Shown: positions 11,261-23,641 of the stretch, piece by piece
Layout: each line of letters opens with the position of its first letter
Numbering within the stretch: position 1 is the stretch's first letter
NCBI RefSeq assembly: GCF_027887165.1
Contig: NC_077232.1
Coordinates: 18,306,755-18,370,754 of the forward strand
DNA from: Monodelphis domestica
Lineage: Eukaryota; Chordata; Mammalia; Didelphimorphia; Didelphidae
Reading direction: 5' to 3'
DNA: 64,000 nucleotides
Program-made: the position numbers and the translations under genes
Notes under the pieces: generated by a model
The model's input: only the letters and a program-made list of their open reading frames with translations
The model's database searches: none
Told to the model about the DNA's origin: nothing

Positions 11261-12066
11261 AGAAAGAGTGAAATTTTTTTCAGGTCATTTTCCAAAACTT
11301 TTTTATTGTATTCAGGTTTGAGATGATGGTATCCATTTCAAAAATTAATAAATGGAGACTTGGAGATGTTCAGTGACTTGGTCCATGTCACATAGTTAGA
11401 AGGAACAGAATCAAACTATTTAATGGCTTTGTCGAGGGCCCTTTCAACTTTACTTTGCTAACAAGCTAAGAATGACAAAATACCCATGAGGAAATGGTCT
11501 CTGTGTGTACTCATTTTTCCCCAATGGTCAGAGAAGAATTTAATGGCTTGTTTTATTCATAAGTTGTCAGCAGAGGTGCCACTTAGCTCCAAGGGACCAC
11601 CAGTTCCTCAGAGATTGAGGTCTCCCAGATCTGCATAAAGTCCCAGCCTCAGCCCCAACTTTAGCTCTTGACATTGAAACATTCCACTATTGGGTTCCAT
11701 ACTGTTGTACCAGCCTGTGAGTCCAAATCCTTTAGTCATTTATTCATCCATCTAGTTTCTTTTGTGTTTCCTTAGGCTGAGCTGAAGGGCATATAGGAAT
11801 GGACATTCCTAACTATATTATCATCCATGCCACAGCAGTGGATAGGAGTGTCCACTCTGTCACTAGGAACTTTTGACCTCTTTGTACCAGTGACTAGGCA
11901 GGTGTTTCTCTGATAGAATCATAGGCTTCCTCAGCTTGGAACTTCAAGGTATAACCTTGAATATAAAATTCTTGCATAATTATCCTCTTTGGAGTCCTAG
12001 CCACCTTCCTTCCTATCAAACCAGATGAGTTCTAGTATACCCAATCCAAGACTGCAATGCTTATTC

Positions 12067-12320
12067 AGATAGCAACATAGTAGAGTGGAAAAATTTGTGG
12101 ACTTGGAGCCAGGAAGTCCTGGAAAAACAAACAAACCATTTTCTATCTAATTCACCATTTCTCCACTGGTAAGTCAATAGACTTCATCCATTTCCTTATC
12201 TATAAAACGTGTATAATTATATTGTGTCATAGAACTCATAGGGCTGTCTTGGGACTCTAATATAATCATGTCTGTAAATTGTTTTACAATATCCAAATAC
12301 TCTATAAACATCACTTGAGA
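12067..12320 (+). repeat. MIR/THER-type CORE-SINE (unit 2 copy)
   Basis: Counterpart of 3475-3735: 'gagccaggaagtcct', 'tggtaagtcaatagactt', 'ccttatctataaaacgtg', 'catagggctgtcttgggactctaatataat'. Confidence 0.65.
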
Positions 12321-12499
12321 CTATTCTATCATCCTTCAGTAGCTGAAGGAGCATTTTGAGCAGTGGGTTACTATTCAGTCCTGATGGAGACTTAATTAAA
12401 TAATGTTGATAATGGATATATTGTGTGCAGGGCACTGCAATAAATTTGTGAGGGGTAGCCAAGTTTAGGTGAGACATAGTCCTTGCCATCAATGCTGAA

Positions 12500-12730
12500 A
12501 ACTCACATTTCTACAGGACTTAAATATTTTCAAAAGCTTTCTAGCACTCTTCTCATTTCAATCTCCTATGAACTGTGTGAGATGAATACTTATATATTGT
12601 TATGCCCCTTTTGTAGACAAATAACATGAAGTTGATGGACTTAAGTCACTTTCCCAGAGAAATAGTATTAATGGGGATCTGATGGCTAGGCAGATCCTTC
12701 TATTTCTGATCACTACTATTTTTTAAATAC
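12500..12730 (-). repeat. MIR-type SINE (unit 2 copy)
   Basis: Counterpart of 3925-4205, uninterrupted: 'aaatattttcaaaagctttc', 'aatctcctatgaactgtgtgag', 'ttttgtagacaaataacatgaagttgatggactt'. Confidence 0.6.
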
Positions 12731-15700
12731 TTTCCTTACATCAAACTTAAAGGTGTTGCTTCTCGATGTCTGCCTTTTGCCCCTGGTTCTTACCTTTGAG
12801 TACAAATAGAACAAGTCATATCTTTTTGCCACATCACAATCTTTCAGGTACTTGAAAATAGCTTTAATTTCAACCCCTGCCCTGATACTCATATTTTATC
12901 TTTCCCAGGCTAAACAGCCTCCGTTTCTTCCACCAATTCTAATAAGGCAAGATTTCAAAGTCCTCCTATTTGAAAATCTTGAGCATCTCTAACCTATCAA
13001 TGTCTTTCCTGAAGTGGAGAATATACATTTGAATGCTTTGCTCTAAGTGCAGAATACCAAAGACCTTTTCTGTATGTCTGGATTTTGTTCTAGTTATGTA
13101 GGTGACAAAGTTATGGTGTGGATCAAATGATTTAATATATTTAAAGTACCTTGTGAAACTGAAAGAGGCTGCTCTGATATAGAGAATAGAGGCATGTGAC
13201 TGAAATTAGGAATTCCTAAATTTAATCTCAAACTCAGACACTTATGATGTGATTGGGAGATACTTGATCTTTTTTGCCTCAGTTTCCTTAACTTTAAAAT
13301 GAAGATAATTGAGCACTTTAGTCTCAGAGTCACTGTGAAAAAGAAATAAGATCATGCTTATAAGGTGCCTGATATGTTTCTTGGCACATAATTGAGGCTA
13401 TAGAAATGTCCCTTCACTTCTCTTCATCAATATGGGTTCTAATTTTCATTATCTTCATCAACTCTTTTTTAACTGCCATTTGTTTCATTGTAAATTGAAA
13501 GATCATTCTCCTTGTCAGAGAAAAGTGAAGAAAAATACAGTTACAGCTCCATATTCTCTGCCATTCATTGTATTTTTCTCAGATCATTTCCTCATTGAAT
13601 TACCTTTTGTTTCCTTAAAAGATCAATTAAAATAATCCCCATAATACCTTCTGCCATCTTTAGCTTTCTTGCTTTTCTCACCTCATCTTGGGCCCTACCA
13701 CTCCTCTGATTATATTATTATGAGGTTCATCATTTTGCATTCATCCTTCCTCACTTGCCCGTTTGTCATTACTGCAGATTTTTTTCATGTCTAAATCTAG
13801 TTTAAAAAATTTCTCTTTTGTCTTCAAAATTTTATTCTCAAGATCATTCTATCCCTTCAGATTGGAACTCCCTATAGAATTAGACCAGGAGATCCTATTT
13901 TATTTTACTTCAGATATGTATGGAATTGATTCTACCCTAATTTAATGAGCATGCCTGGCATTTGCTAGTTTTTCTTTCTTTCTTTCAAAATTTAGGTTGA
14001 TTTAATGAGTTTCTGCTCACTCCTCCAACATTTCCATTTTTTTATTTCTTCCCAACAATTCCTCATTTATTGTAAGAATGAAATGCACAATGGAATTTCC
14101 TCATATTATTCCTTCACTTTTGAGCTTCTGATAGATAAAAAATATTATAGGCATCAAGAAATCAGTCATTCTTTGAGGAGAGACACTGAGACACATAGGC
14201 TGATATACAGATGATAATAGTTAAATAGACAGAAAGAGACAGAAACAAGCAAAGTCAAAAGAAAAAAGAGAAAGACAGTGAAAGAGTGACACTGATGAAG
14301 AGATATGGTGAAATAGCGACAAAGAAACAGAGACAGAGACAGAAGCAGGGCCAGAATGAGAGAGACAGAAAAAGAAAAAGCATTCTGGAAGATGCCCAGA
14401 TAAATGGAAGTCTCTAATGAAAATACTGATAACACTATAAATTCTTCTCATAATCGTCCTCCACTCTGGCTCCTGGATTACCTTGTATGTTTTCTAAGTA
14501 GGAAAAAAAAATCACAACAACCTATCATTACCTATTTCATTTCAATAGAATAAGGGAGTAACCTTTCCAGAACCATCTTCTATTTGAGTCCTATGCTTCA
14601 TGTCTACATGTTACCTGGGAAGCAAGAATTCTTTTTGTATACAGAGATTTTAGTTCATCTTCCTTGATATAGGCTCAATATGCTATAAGGATGTTATATT
14701 TTTAAATTTTCATTTATCCTACTTAGCCAGCTCTTTTCTTTTTCTAATCTTTCATGCCTTTTGGTAGATTTTTGTAGATGTGGCTCCTGGTCAGGTTTGA
14801 GTTGGGGTAATGACCTCTGAGGAACCATTTTGACTTGAGGTTCTCTGATTTGATTTTCTATAATATTTTCAAGATACAACTACTATGACATTTTTTCTGG
14901 TGTCTCATGGTGGTAGAGTTAAATGGAGTATTCTAAGTGTAAGTAACTGATAAATCATGGTGACAGGATCTTCCAAGATGTTATGCTTTATACTCAGGAC
15001 TAGGTATGGACTATGGATTTGTTTCATACTCAAAGGTCATCTTAGCTTACTTAAGAGAGGGAATGCTACTACTAGTCAATCAGTGGCTGACATATATTAG
15101 GTGTCTTCTATATGTCTAATACTATGCCAAACCTAGAGAATACAAAAAGAAGTAAAATAGAACCCCTGCTCTCCAGGAGCTCATAATCTCTAGGCAAATG
15201 CAAATAAATATATAAACAAGATCAATCCATGATAAATTTGAGTTAGTGAAAAGAGAAAAGGCAAAGGAATTGAGAAGGATCAAGGAAACTTTTCTTGAGG
15301 AGGGGTCTTAGCTGAAACTTGGACGCAAACCCAAAAATTACTGATTTCTCATGGACTAGAAAAACCTTAGAGAAAATGAAAGGATAAAACTTTTGTTTTT
15401 GTGACTGCCTTCAGTTTTCACAGTGGATACTGAATAAGGAAGAGGCTATATGAGGAAAACAAATGTAGAAACCATACATTTGTCATTAGGGGATCTATCC
15501 ATGGTCTTTTGGACAAAAAATTCCCATAACTATGGAACTGGTATCCACTAGCAGTTATCCTACTCAAGAGCTGATGACTTCAGTTCACTGCATACCCTAT
15601 ATAATTATAATGATTCCAGGATTAAGCAGGATTACCATGAAATATCAACCAATTTTCTTTGGTTCTCTCCTCCATTCACTAAGTCTCTAGTTAGACACAG

Positions 15701-18700
15701 TGCCCTTGCCTAAATCCAAGGCATCATCTGAAGCCAGAAGGCAAGGTAGTCAGAAGTCCACCTGCCCTTTATAAGTCCAGAGTGAGGCCAAAGACCCTAC
15801 TCAAATCCAAATGTTAGAGAGGCCATATGAACCAGGGCAAACCAGTACAGTGTACCTGGCTTTTGTGAATTCAGAGTGAGTCCCAAAGTCACTGCTCAAG
15901 CTTGAGTCTAGACCCTGAGTCCCAATACAGGGTAACTCACAGTGTACTGAGCTTCACAAACCATCAATAGTCCTGTGGTGGTGTGGTGTGTGTGATTGGA
16001 TCAGCAGTGTTAGGTGGCTTTCAGAAATCAAAGCCCAGAGGTCATTATACCACCTTGGAAGAACTGAAACTTGCAGAAATAGAGATGAAGGGGGAAGTAA
16101 AGAAAAATTAAAATTTAAGAGTATCCTACCTTCGGGAAGAACAGTGTATACCTTTAAGATAAAAGTGAAAGTCAAAATGAAGCATGGAAAAATGAGCAAA
16201 CATCAAAAACAAAACATCTAATCATAGAAAATTTTAATGGAGACAAAGAAGAACAAAACAGACTCAGAAGGAAACAGAGTAAAGAAGTTACATGCAAAAC
16301 TTCAAAGAAAAATGTGAATTGGTCTCAGTCTTTGGAAGAGATAAAAAAGGATTTCAAAAATGAATTGAGAGAGACTGAGAAAAATGGGGAAGAGAAACGA
16401 AAGCAATTCAAAGAGAATTGACCAAAAGGAAAAAGAAGTACAAAAATCCAATGAATAAAAGAGTTCCTGAAAAAGTAGAATTGATGACCATATAGAAAAG
16501 GAAATTCAAATGGTAATGGAAGAAAACCATCCATTTAAAATTAGAAGTGAAAAAGTAGAATCTAATGGCTTTATGAGATATCAAGAAACAACAAAATAAA
16601 GTCAAAACATTGCAAAAATAGAAGAAAAAAGAAATACCTCATTTAAAAAACAACTGACCTGGAAAATAGATTCAGTAGAGCCATTCTAAAAATTATTGGA
16701 CTTCCTGAACACCATAAAAAGCCTAGACATCACAATAAAAGAACTTTTAAAAAATCCCCTGATATTCTTGAATAAGCAAGTAGAAATTGAAAGAATCTAC
16801 AAATCACCTCTTCAAATAAATCCCCAAATGACTACTCTCAGGAGTATTATAAATTCAAGAGCTCTCAGGACAAGGAGAAAATACTGCATGCAGCCAGAAA
16901 GAAACCATTCAAATAATATGAACCTATAGTCAGGATTACATAGGACTTAATAGCTTCCACATTAAAGTATCAGAAGTCTTGAAATATGATATTCTGGAAA
17001 GTAAAAAAAAAACTAGATTTATAACCCAGAAGCACCTACCCAATAAAATTGAATATATTCTTTCAGGGAGGAAATGGTCATTTAATAAAATAGAAGATTT
17101 CTAAGGATTCCTGATGAAAAGACCCGACCTAAACAGAATGTTTGATGTTCAAACACAAGATTCAAGAAAAATATAAAAGTGTAAATAAGAGAGAAAAAAT
17201 TAAGAGATTCAATAAGATCAGAATTTTTATAGTCCCAAGTGAAAAAATGATATTTGAAACTCTTAAATTTTTTATCAGTGTTAGAGAAGTTAGAAGGATG
17301 CAAAAATATCTAGAGGCAATAAGGAATATTAAACAGAGAAAAGGGAAGAGAGAGGAGGAATGGGATAAATTATCCCACAGGGAAGGCAAGATGAGGGTGG
17401 TGATAGGCAATGTTAAAATTTTACTCTCATTGTAATTGGTTCAAAGGCAATAACAACCATATTTATTTTGGTATAGAATGCTAACTTGCCCTACAAAGAA
17501 GAAGAGGAACAAGATAAGGGGACGAACAGAAGGTCAGTGAAGTAAGGGATTATGATTAAAAGTAAAGCACTTATGAGGAGGGACACATTGAAAGGAGAGA
17601 GACAGAACAGGATTCAAAGGGGGAAAATAAGATTGAGGGTTATACACGTTGATAATTATAACTGTGAATAATTTCATAAAATAGAAACAAATAGGAGATT
17701 GGATTAAAAGCCAGAATCTTGTAACATATTCTTTACAAGAAATATGTTTGAGGCAGGGAGACACATAGAGAGTTATGGTAAGGAACTGGAACAGAATCTA
17801 TTGTGTGTCATCTGAAGTAAAACAAAGCAGGAATATCAATCATGTTCTCAGATGAAATAAAAGCAAAACTAGATCTAATTAAAATAAATAAGGAAGGAAA
17901 TTATACCTTGTTAAAAACTACCAAAGACAATGAAGTAATATCAGTATTAAGCATATATTAAAAATATACTAAAAGGTATAGCCTCCAAATTTTGAAAGGA
18001 AAAATTAAATAAGCTTCAAGAGGAAACAGACAATAAAACTGTATTAGTAGGGGGGACCTCAAGTTTCCCCTATAAGAAATAGATAAATAAAACCAAAAAA
18101 TAAACAGGAATTGAAGGAATTGAATCAAATTTTAGAAAAGTTAGAATTAATAGATCTCTGTTGAAAATTGAATGGAAATAGAGAAGAATATACCTTCTTT
18201 TGAGCTGTGCATAACATCTAAACAACAATTGACCATGTTTGAGGGTATCAAAACTTCACAATCTAGAAAATTAGAAATAATAAATATTTAATTTTCAGAT
18301 CATGACAGAATAAAATTTATAATCAACAAGGATCCACAAAAGACAAAAATTAAATAGAAATTGAATAATCTAATTATTAAAAGGGGGTGTGCTAAATAAC
18401 AATTTAAGAAATAATTCATACTTTCATTAAAGAGAATGACAATGAGGAGACAAAATAGGATACTGCCAAAGCAGTAGTTAGGGAAAAATTTATTTCCCTA
18501 AAGGCTTAACACAATACAATAGAGAAAAAGCAGATGAACTATTGGGGTATTCACCTAAAAAAATAGAAAAAGAACAAATTTAAAATTCCCAATAAAAGAC
18601 TAAATAGGAAATCTTAAAAATCAAAGGAGAAAGGAAGAAAATTGAAATCAAAAGAACAATTGAACTAATAAATAAGACTAAAAGCTTCTTTTGAGAAAAA

Positions 18701-20003
18701 ACAAATAAAATAGATAGAACAATAGTTAATTTGATTTTAAAAAGGAAAGAAGAAAATCAAATAACTAGTATTAAAAAAGGAAAAATGTAAATTTACCACT
18801 AATAAAGAGAAACTCACCAGGAAATATTTTGCCCAATTATATGTAAATAAACCTGACAACACAAGTGAAATGGATGATCATTTACAAAAATATAAACTGC
18901 CCAAAATAAAAAAGAGTAAATAGAACATTAAATAATTTAACCTTAGAAAAAGCAATTGAACAAGGCATAAGTGAACTTCCTAAGTAAAATCCCCAGGGCC
19001 AAATGGATTCACAAGTGAATTCTATTTAAAGAACAATTAATCCCATTACTATACAAACTATTTGGGAAAATAATCAGATGAGAAATTTTATTAGATTTAT
19101 TTTATGACATTTATTATAACTTAAGCTAGGAAGAACAAAAACAAAGACAGAAAATTATAGGCCAATTTCATTAATGAATATAAATCAAAAGTTTTAAATA
19201 CAATATTAGCAAGGAGACTACACTAATATATCACATGGATCACTGATTATGACCAGGTGAAACTTATACCAGGAATGTAGGGCTGGTTTAATATTAAGAA
19301 GACTATCAGCATAATTGACTCTATCAATAATCAAAGTAACAAAAATCTCATGATTATCTCAGTAGATGTAGAAAAAACCTTTGACAAAATACAACAACCA
19401 TTCCTATTAGAAAATATTAGAAAGCATAGGAATAAATGGGCCATTTCTTAAAATGATAAGTAGTATATATCTAAAACCATCTGAAAGTATCATCTATAAA
19501 GGGGATAAATTAGACGACATCCCAAAAAAGATCAGGGGTAAAGCAAGGGTGCTCATTATCACCACTATTATTTAATATACTAAAATGCTTGCTTTAGCAA
19601 TAAGAAAAGGAAAAGAAATAGAAGGAATTAGACTAGGCAATAAATAAGTTAATCTTTCACTCTTCTCAGACTATATGATGGCATATTTAGAGAATCCTAG
19701 AGAAGCAACTAAAAGACTAGTTGAAATAGCAATTTTAGCAAAGTTGCAGGACACAAAATAAATTCACATAAATCATCAGCATTTCCATATATTATCAACA
19801 AAGTTCAGCACTGAGACATAGAGAAATCCCATTTAAAAACAACTCTAGACAAAATAAAACATCTGGGAATCTACTTGTTAAGAGAAACATAGGAGTTATA
19901 AAAACACAACTGCAAAAAGCTACACACTGTCAAATTTAAACAACTGAAAACATTAGTTGTTTGTCTGAGCTAATATAAAAAAAAAATTGCAACCTTACCT
20001 AAA

Positions 20004-20444
20004 TGTAGTCAAGGCATTGCCGTAAGGGTTAAAGCCCTCCTCTTCTCCCTGCTTGGGCTGCATAGTCAAGGTCGTAGGTTGAACTGTGTACAACCTGCCC
20101 AGTTGCATGCTCAAGGTTGGAATAGTCAGCAGAGGGAGGATTGATAAAGTTTGTGAGAAATTGTGAGAGACTATGGGAAACTTGTTTCTCTGCCCTTGTT
20201 TGGAATCCTCTCGGTTCTTCCTTGTGCTGGCATGGATTCCTATGAATTTGCCCAATTATTGGTTCCTGCTGTTGCTGGGCGGTAACATCATATCTTCTTG
20301 TGTGTCTTAACCTATATATGCTTTGTGTGAACCCAATAAAGCTTTGTTGCTATGCATTTCATATAGTGTCCATTCGTTACTCTTCATTTCATTACCCCAA
20401 GTAAGGTCACACAGGGCTGGCGGACCCTGGCGCTGAGCCTTACA
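20004..20444 (+). mobile_element. Solo LTR, class II (betaretrovirus-like) ERV, clean ends
   Basis: Begins TGTAGTC and ends CCTTACA (TG…CA). It is flanked by a perfect 6-bp duplication CCTAAA (19998-20003 and 20445-20450), and the empty site is readable in the L1 of units 3 and 4. A TATA box (TATATA, 20313-20318) lies 17 bp before AATAAA (20335-20340). Six-bp duplications are typical of beta-type/ERVK integrases. No internal retroviral sequence remains, so it is a solo LTR fossil. Perfect duplications suggest it is younger than its host L1. Confidence 0.85.
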
Positions 20445-20797
20445 CCTAAATTAATTTACTTATTCAGTGCCACGCCAATCTAAATACCAAAACATTAAAG
20501 AACTAGAAAAAAGATCAAGAATAACAAAGGAATTAATGAAAAAAAAAGTATAAAGAAAGTAGCCTCACAGTACCAGATCTCCAACTACACTAAAAATAGT
20601 AATCATCAAAACAGTTTGGTATTGGTTCAGACACAGAATGCTGGAAAGTTGGAACAGATTATATATACAACTTACCGGGGTAAATGACCTAGTGTTTGAT
20701 AAACCCAAAGACTTTGATTTTGGGATAAAGAATCTTTATTTGACAAAAAAATTGCTGAGAAAACTGGACAACAATATGGCAGAAACTAGGTATAGAT

Positions 20798-21483
20798 CAG
20801 TGATGGTGAACCTTTCAGAGACAGAGTGCTGGGCCCTGCCACCACCCACCCCCTCCATCTCATCCTCTGCTCCTCACATACACCAGATAGGGGAAAGAGG
20901 AAGCACTCCCATTGGACTGCTGACCAGGGGGGTGGATGACGAAAGGCATGTGTGGAGAGTGGGAAGAGAGTGGCCCAAGAATTCTGCTCCCCTCCAGCTA
21001 TATGCCATGCTGTGAGCTATGCTCCCCTCAAACCTAGCTCCTCTCTAACACCAGCAGAGAAATCACTTTAAATATATATGTTTATTTAATTAATTTAGAA
21101 TATTTTTCCATGGATACATGATTCATATTCTTTCCCTACCCTCCTCTGTCCTCATTCCTGGACCTGATGAGCAATTCCACTGGGTTTTCCATATATCATT
21201 GCTCAAAATCTATTTCATAGGAATACCTTTTGCCACAGACTCAACAGGCTACCATCTGCTCTGTACTATGATGCAGCATGTGAGCCCCTCAGTCCCCAAA
21301 CCCTTAACCCAGACAGGGGAGGGAGGAAGTGCACTGATTGAGCTGCTGGGCAAAGGGGCTTATGTAGAGGAAGAGGGGAATAGCTCCACCCTAAGTCCCT
21401 CTGGCTTTATAGTAATGAACTCTCACAGGTGACTGCAGGCATGCCCACAGAGAAGACTCTCTGTGCCCTTTTTGGAATCACAG
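20798..21483 (+). mobile_element. Non-autonomous hAT-type DNA transposon, copy 1
   Basis: Starts CAGTGATGGTGAACC. It is flanked by 8-bp repeats GTATAGAT (20790-20797) and GTATAGAC (21484-21491), as expected of hAT elements. The interior matches the second copy at 21511-22136 ('gagacagagtgctgggccctgcc', 'caggctaccatctgc', 'ccctctggctttatagtaa'). The terminal inverted repeat at its right end is worn away. It contains a roughly 170-bp retroposon tail insertion (21065-21236). Open frames in it are not transposase. Confidence 0.75.
21065..21236 (-). mobile_element. L1-type 3' tail fragment nested in hAT copy 1
   Basis: The block 'ttagaatatttttccatggatacatgattcatattctttccc' is shared with 23190-23235. 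The matching position of hAT copy 2 lacks it, so it is a later insertion. Read on the minus strand it ends A-rich. Confidence 0.6.
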
Positions 21484-21510
21484 GTATAGACCAATATTTC
21501 ATTCTTTATC

Positions 21511-22136
21511 CAATGATGGTGAACCTTTTAGAGACAGTGCCAGGCCTCACCCATATTCCACCCCCCAGATCATATGCCATGCCCACCCACCCAGAGACTG
21601 AGTGCTGGGGTCCTGCCCCCCACACCTCCCCTTACCCCAAAGAGAGAATAGGAGAAGGAGGGAAGACTCCCATTGGGCTTCTGGGAAGAGGGGTGGATAA
21701 TAAAAGGCACATGTGGATAGGGGGAGGAGATTGTCCAGAGTGCTCCCCTCCAGCTATGTACCACACTGTGAACTCTGTTCCCCTCAAACCCAGTTCCTCT
21801 TAAATTTTCCAAAATGGGAATCACCATTTATAGAATCAACAGGCTGCCATCTGCACCACACACCAATGCAACATGTAAACCTCCCCCCCCCACCCAGTGA
21901 CTTACACCAGACAGGTGAGGGAGGAAGTGCTCTCATTGGGCTGCTGGACAGAGGGGCAGGGGAAGTGAGGAATGTCCTTAAATTTGTGTAGAGGGTGAGG
22001 GAAACAGCTCCACCCCAAGTCCCTCTGGGTTTGTAATAACTTACTCAGGGGGTAGAAGGGAAGGGCAGTATGCATGCCTACAGAGAATGCTCTGCATGCC
22101 ATCTTTGGCCCCCATGCCATAGGTTCACCATCAATG
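21511..22136 (+). mobile_element. Non-autonomous hAT-type DNA transposon, copy 2
   Basis: Starts CAATGATGGTGAACC and ends GGTTCACCATCAATG, so both terminal inverted repeats are visible. The flanking 8-mers TCTTTATC (21503-21510) and TCCTATAC (22137-22144) are a plausible decayed target duplication; L1 sequence resumes on both sides. It is the same family and orientation as copy 1, with only 27 bp of L1 between them. Confidence 0.75.
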
Positions 22137-23130
22137 TCCTATACCAAGATGAGGTCAAATGGGTATATTATTTAGATATAAAGAGTGATATTAGAGGAAC
22201 ATAGAATAATTTACCTGGCAGATCTATGAAGAAGGGAAGAATGTATGACCAAAGAAGAGATAGAGGGCATCATAAGATGTTAAATGAATAATTTTGATTA
22301 TATTAAATAGCTTCTATGTGAACAAAACCAATATAACAAATATTAGAATGCAAACAACAACTTGGGGGAAATTTTGGAGCAATTTTCTTTGAAAAAGGTG
22401 TAATTTCTCAAAATTAGGAAGAATTAAATCAAATTTATAAGAATACACATCATTCTCCAATTCACAAATGGTCCAAGAATATGAACAAGGAATTTTCAAA
22501 GGAGAAAATCAAAGATATCAACAATCATATGAAAAAATGTTTTAAATCACTCATGATTAAGAAATGCAAATTAAAAATACCCTTGGTTTCATCTCACAAC
22601 TATCATATTGGCCATATGACAGTAAATTAATGAATGTTGGAAGAAATGTGGCAAAATTGGGACACTAATGCATTATTGGTGGAATTGTGAGCTGTTCTAA
22701 CCATTCTGGAGGGCAATTTGACATTATATCCAAAGGGTTATAAAACTCTGCATATCCTTTGATCCTACAATACCACTAGTGAGTTTGTATTCCAAAAAGA
22801 TCATAACAAGAGGAAAGGGCCTAAATCATACAAAAATATTTGTAGCAGCTTTGTTTTTGGTGGCAAATATTTGTAAATTGAAGGAATGTCCATGACATGG
22901 GAATGGCTAAACAAATTGTAGTATATGTTGGTGATGGAACACTATTGTGATATGAGAAACAATGAACAGAATGATTTCAGAAAAAAAAAGGTGGAAAGAC
23001 CTATAAGAACTGATGCAAAGCAAAATAAGCAGAACCAGAAAAATATTATACACAGTAACAGCAATCTTGTGGAATGATCAACTATGAAATATTTCAATAC
23101 TCTCAGCAATATAATGATCTGGGACAATTC

Positions 23131-23395
23131 TTTTTTTATCATCTAGAGTGATTTTATTTTATTTTTATTTTTTAAAACGTATTTATTCATTTAATTTAGA
23201 ATATTTTTCCATGGCTACATGATTCATATTCTTTCCCACCCTTCTTCCCTCCCTCCTCCCATAGCCAACAAGCAATTCAAATTGGTTTTACATATATCAT
23301 TGATAAAGACTTATTTCCATATTATTAAGAGTTTCAATAGAGTGATCATTTAGAATCTACTTCCCCATTTGTGTACCCTGTGAAGAGAGGATTAA
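23131..23395 (-). mobile_element. Non-LTR retroposon (L1-type) 3' tail, minus strand
   Basis: On the plus strand it runs from a T-rich tract (23130-23180) into 'ttagaatatttttccatggctacatgattcatattctttccc' and 'ggttttacatatatcattgat', the same tail family as 21065-21236. It truncates the 3' end of the unit 2 L1. Confidence 0.6.
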
Positions 23396-23600
23396 CTCTC
23401 CCCTTGTCTATTTTTAGCTACTCAAATCAAAAACTTAAAGTACTACTTAACATTAAGAGAGTTCAGAGTCACTTACTTGAGTAAGCTCATACCTCCAAAG
23501 GCTTGACCACTTAATCCTCTCTTTTTAACCTTCATATAAGATATTTTTGTGACTATGTTTATGTCTGAGTTATTCATCATGAAGAGTTGATTTTTTTGAT
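23396..23600. other. Proximal upstream region of OR-2
   Basis: Non-coding. It shows partial similarity to the 170 bp before OR-3 and OR-4 ('aagatattt…gtgactatgtttatgtc'). Confidence 0.4.
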
Positions 23601-23621
23601 GGATATTTTTCTTTGTTTCAG
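23601..23621 (+). promoter_or_regulatory. 3' splice acceptor before OR-2 pseudogene
   Basis: The tract TTTTTCTTTGTTTCAG, with AG at 23620-23621, is equivalent to those before OR-1, OR-3 and OR-4. Confidence 0.5.
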
Positions 23622-23641
23622 GACAATGACATCATTCTCAA

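Larger units (their letters stand above)
11275..15690. other. Unit 2 upstream region, no gene
   Basis: Begins with sequence matching 2690 of unit 1 ('ttttattgtattcaggtttgagatgat') and follows the same repeat order as the other units. It stops abruptly at about 15690 where the L1 begins. It holds the MIR copies listed separately, a GA-rich stretch (14225-14380), and the 'ttaggtgtcttctatatgtctaat' ancient repeat near 15090. Open frames are not conserved between units. Confidence 0.6.
15694..23130 (+). mobile_element. L1 LINE (unit 2 copy), the longest of three, heavily decayed
   Basis: Starts inside the GC-richer L1 5' UTR (15694-15980, matching 31600-31900 of unit 3). It continues through an ORF1-like region (about 16170-17150) and an ORF2 region. 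RT-like remnants at about 19270-19760 match the RT fragment at 36556-37250. The C-terminal part runs 20470-20790 and 22137-22620, and the terminal L1 sequence reaches about 23130. The reading frames are broken throughout. An LTR (20004-20444) and two hAT elements (20798-22136) are inserted. The true 3' tail is missing, cut by a minus-strand retroposon tail at 23131. It probably derives from the same insertion as the L1 in units 3 and 4, although its left junction lies upstream of theirs. Confidence 0.85.

Noticed and set aside
17142-17435. 97-codon plus-strand frame
   Set aside because: Lies in the ORF1/ORF2 spacer of the decayed L1; the unit 3 and 4 copies do not preserve it.
20638-21991. 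Several 90-125 codon plus-strand frames
   Set aside because: They lie in L1 and two non-coding hAT elements whose GC-rich interior lacks stops. No transposase motif is present.
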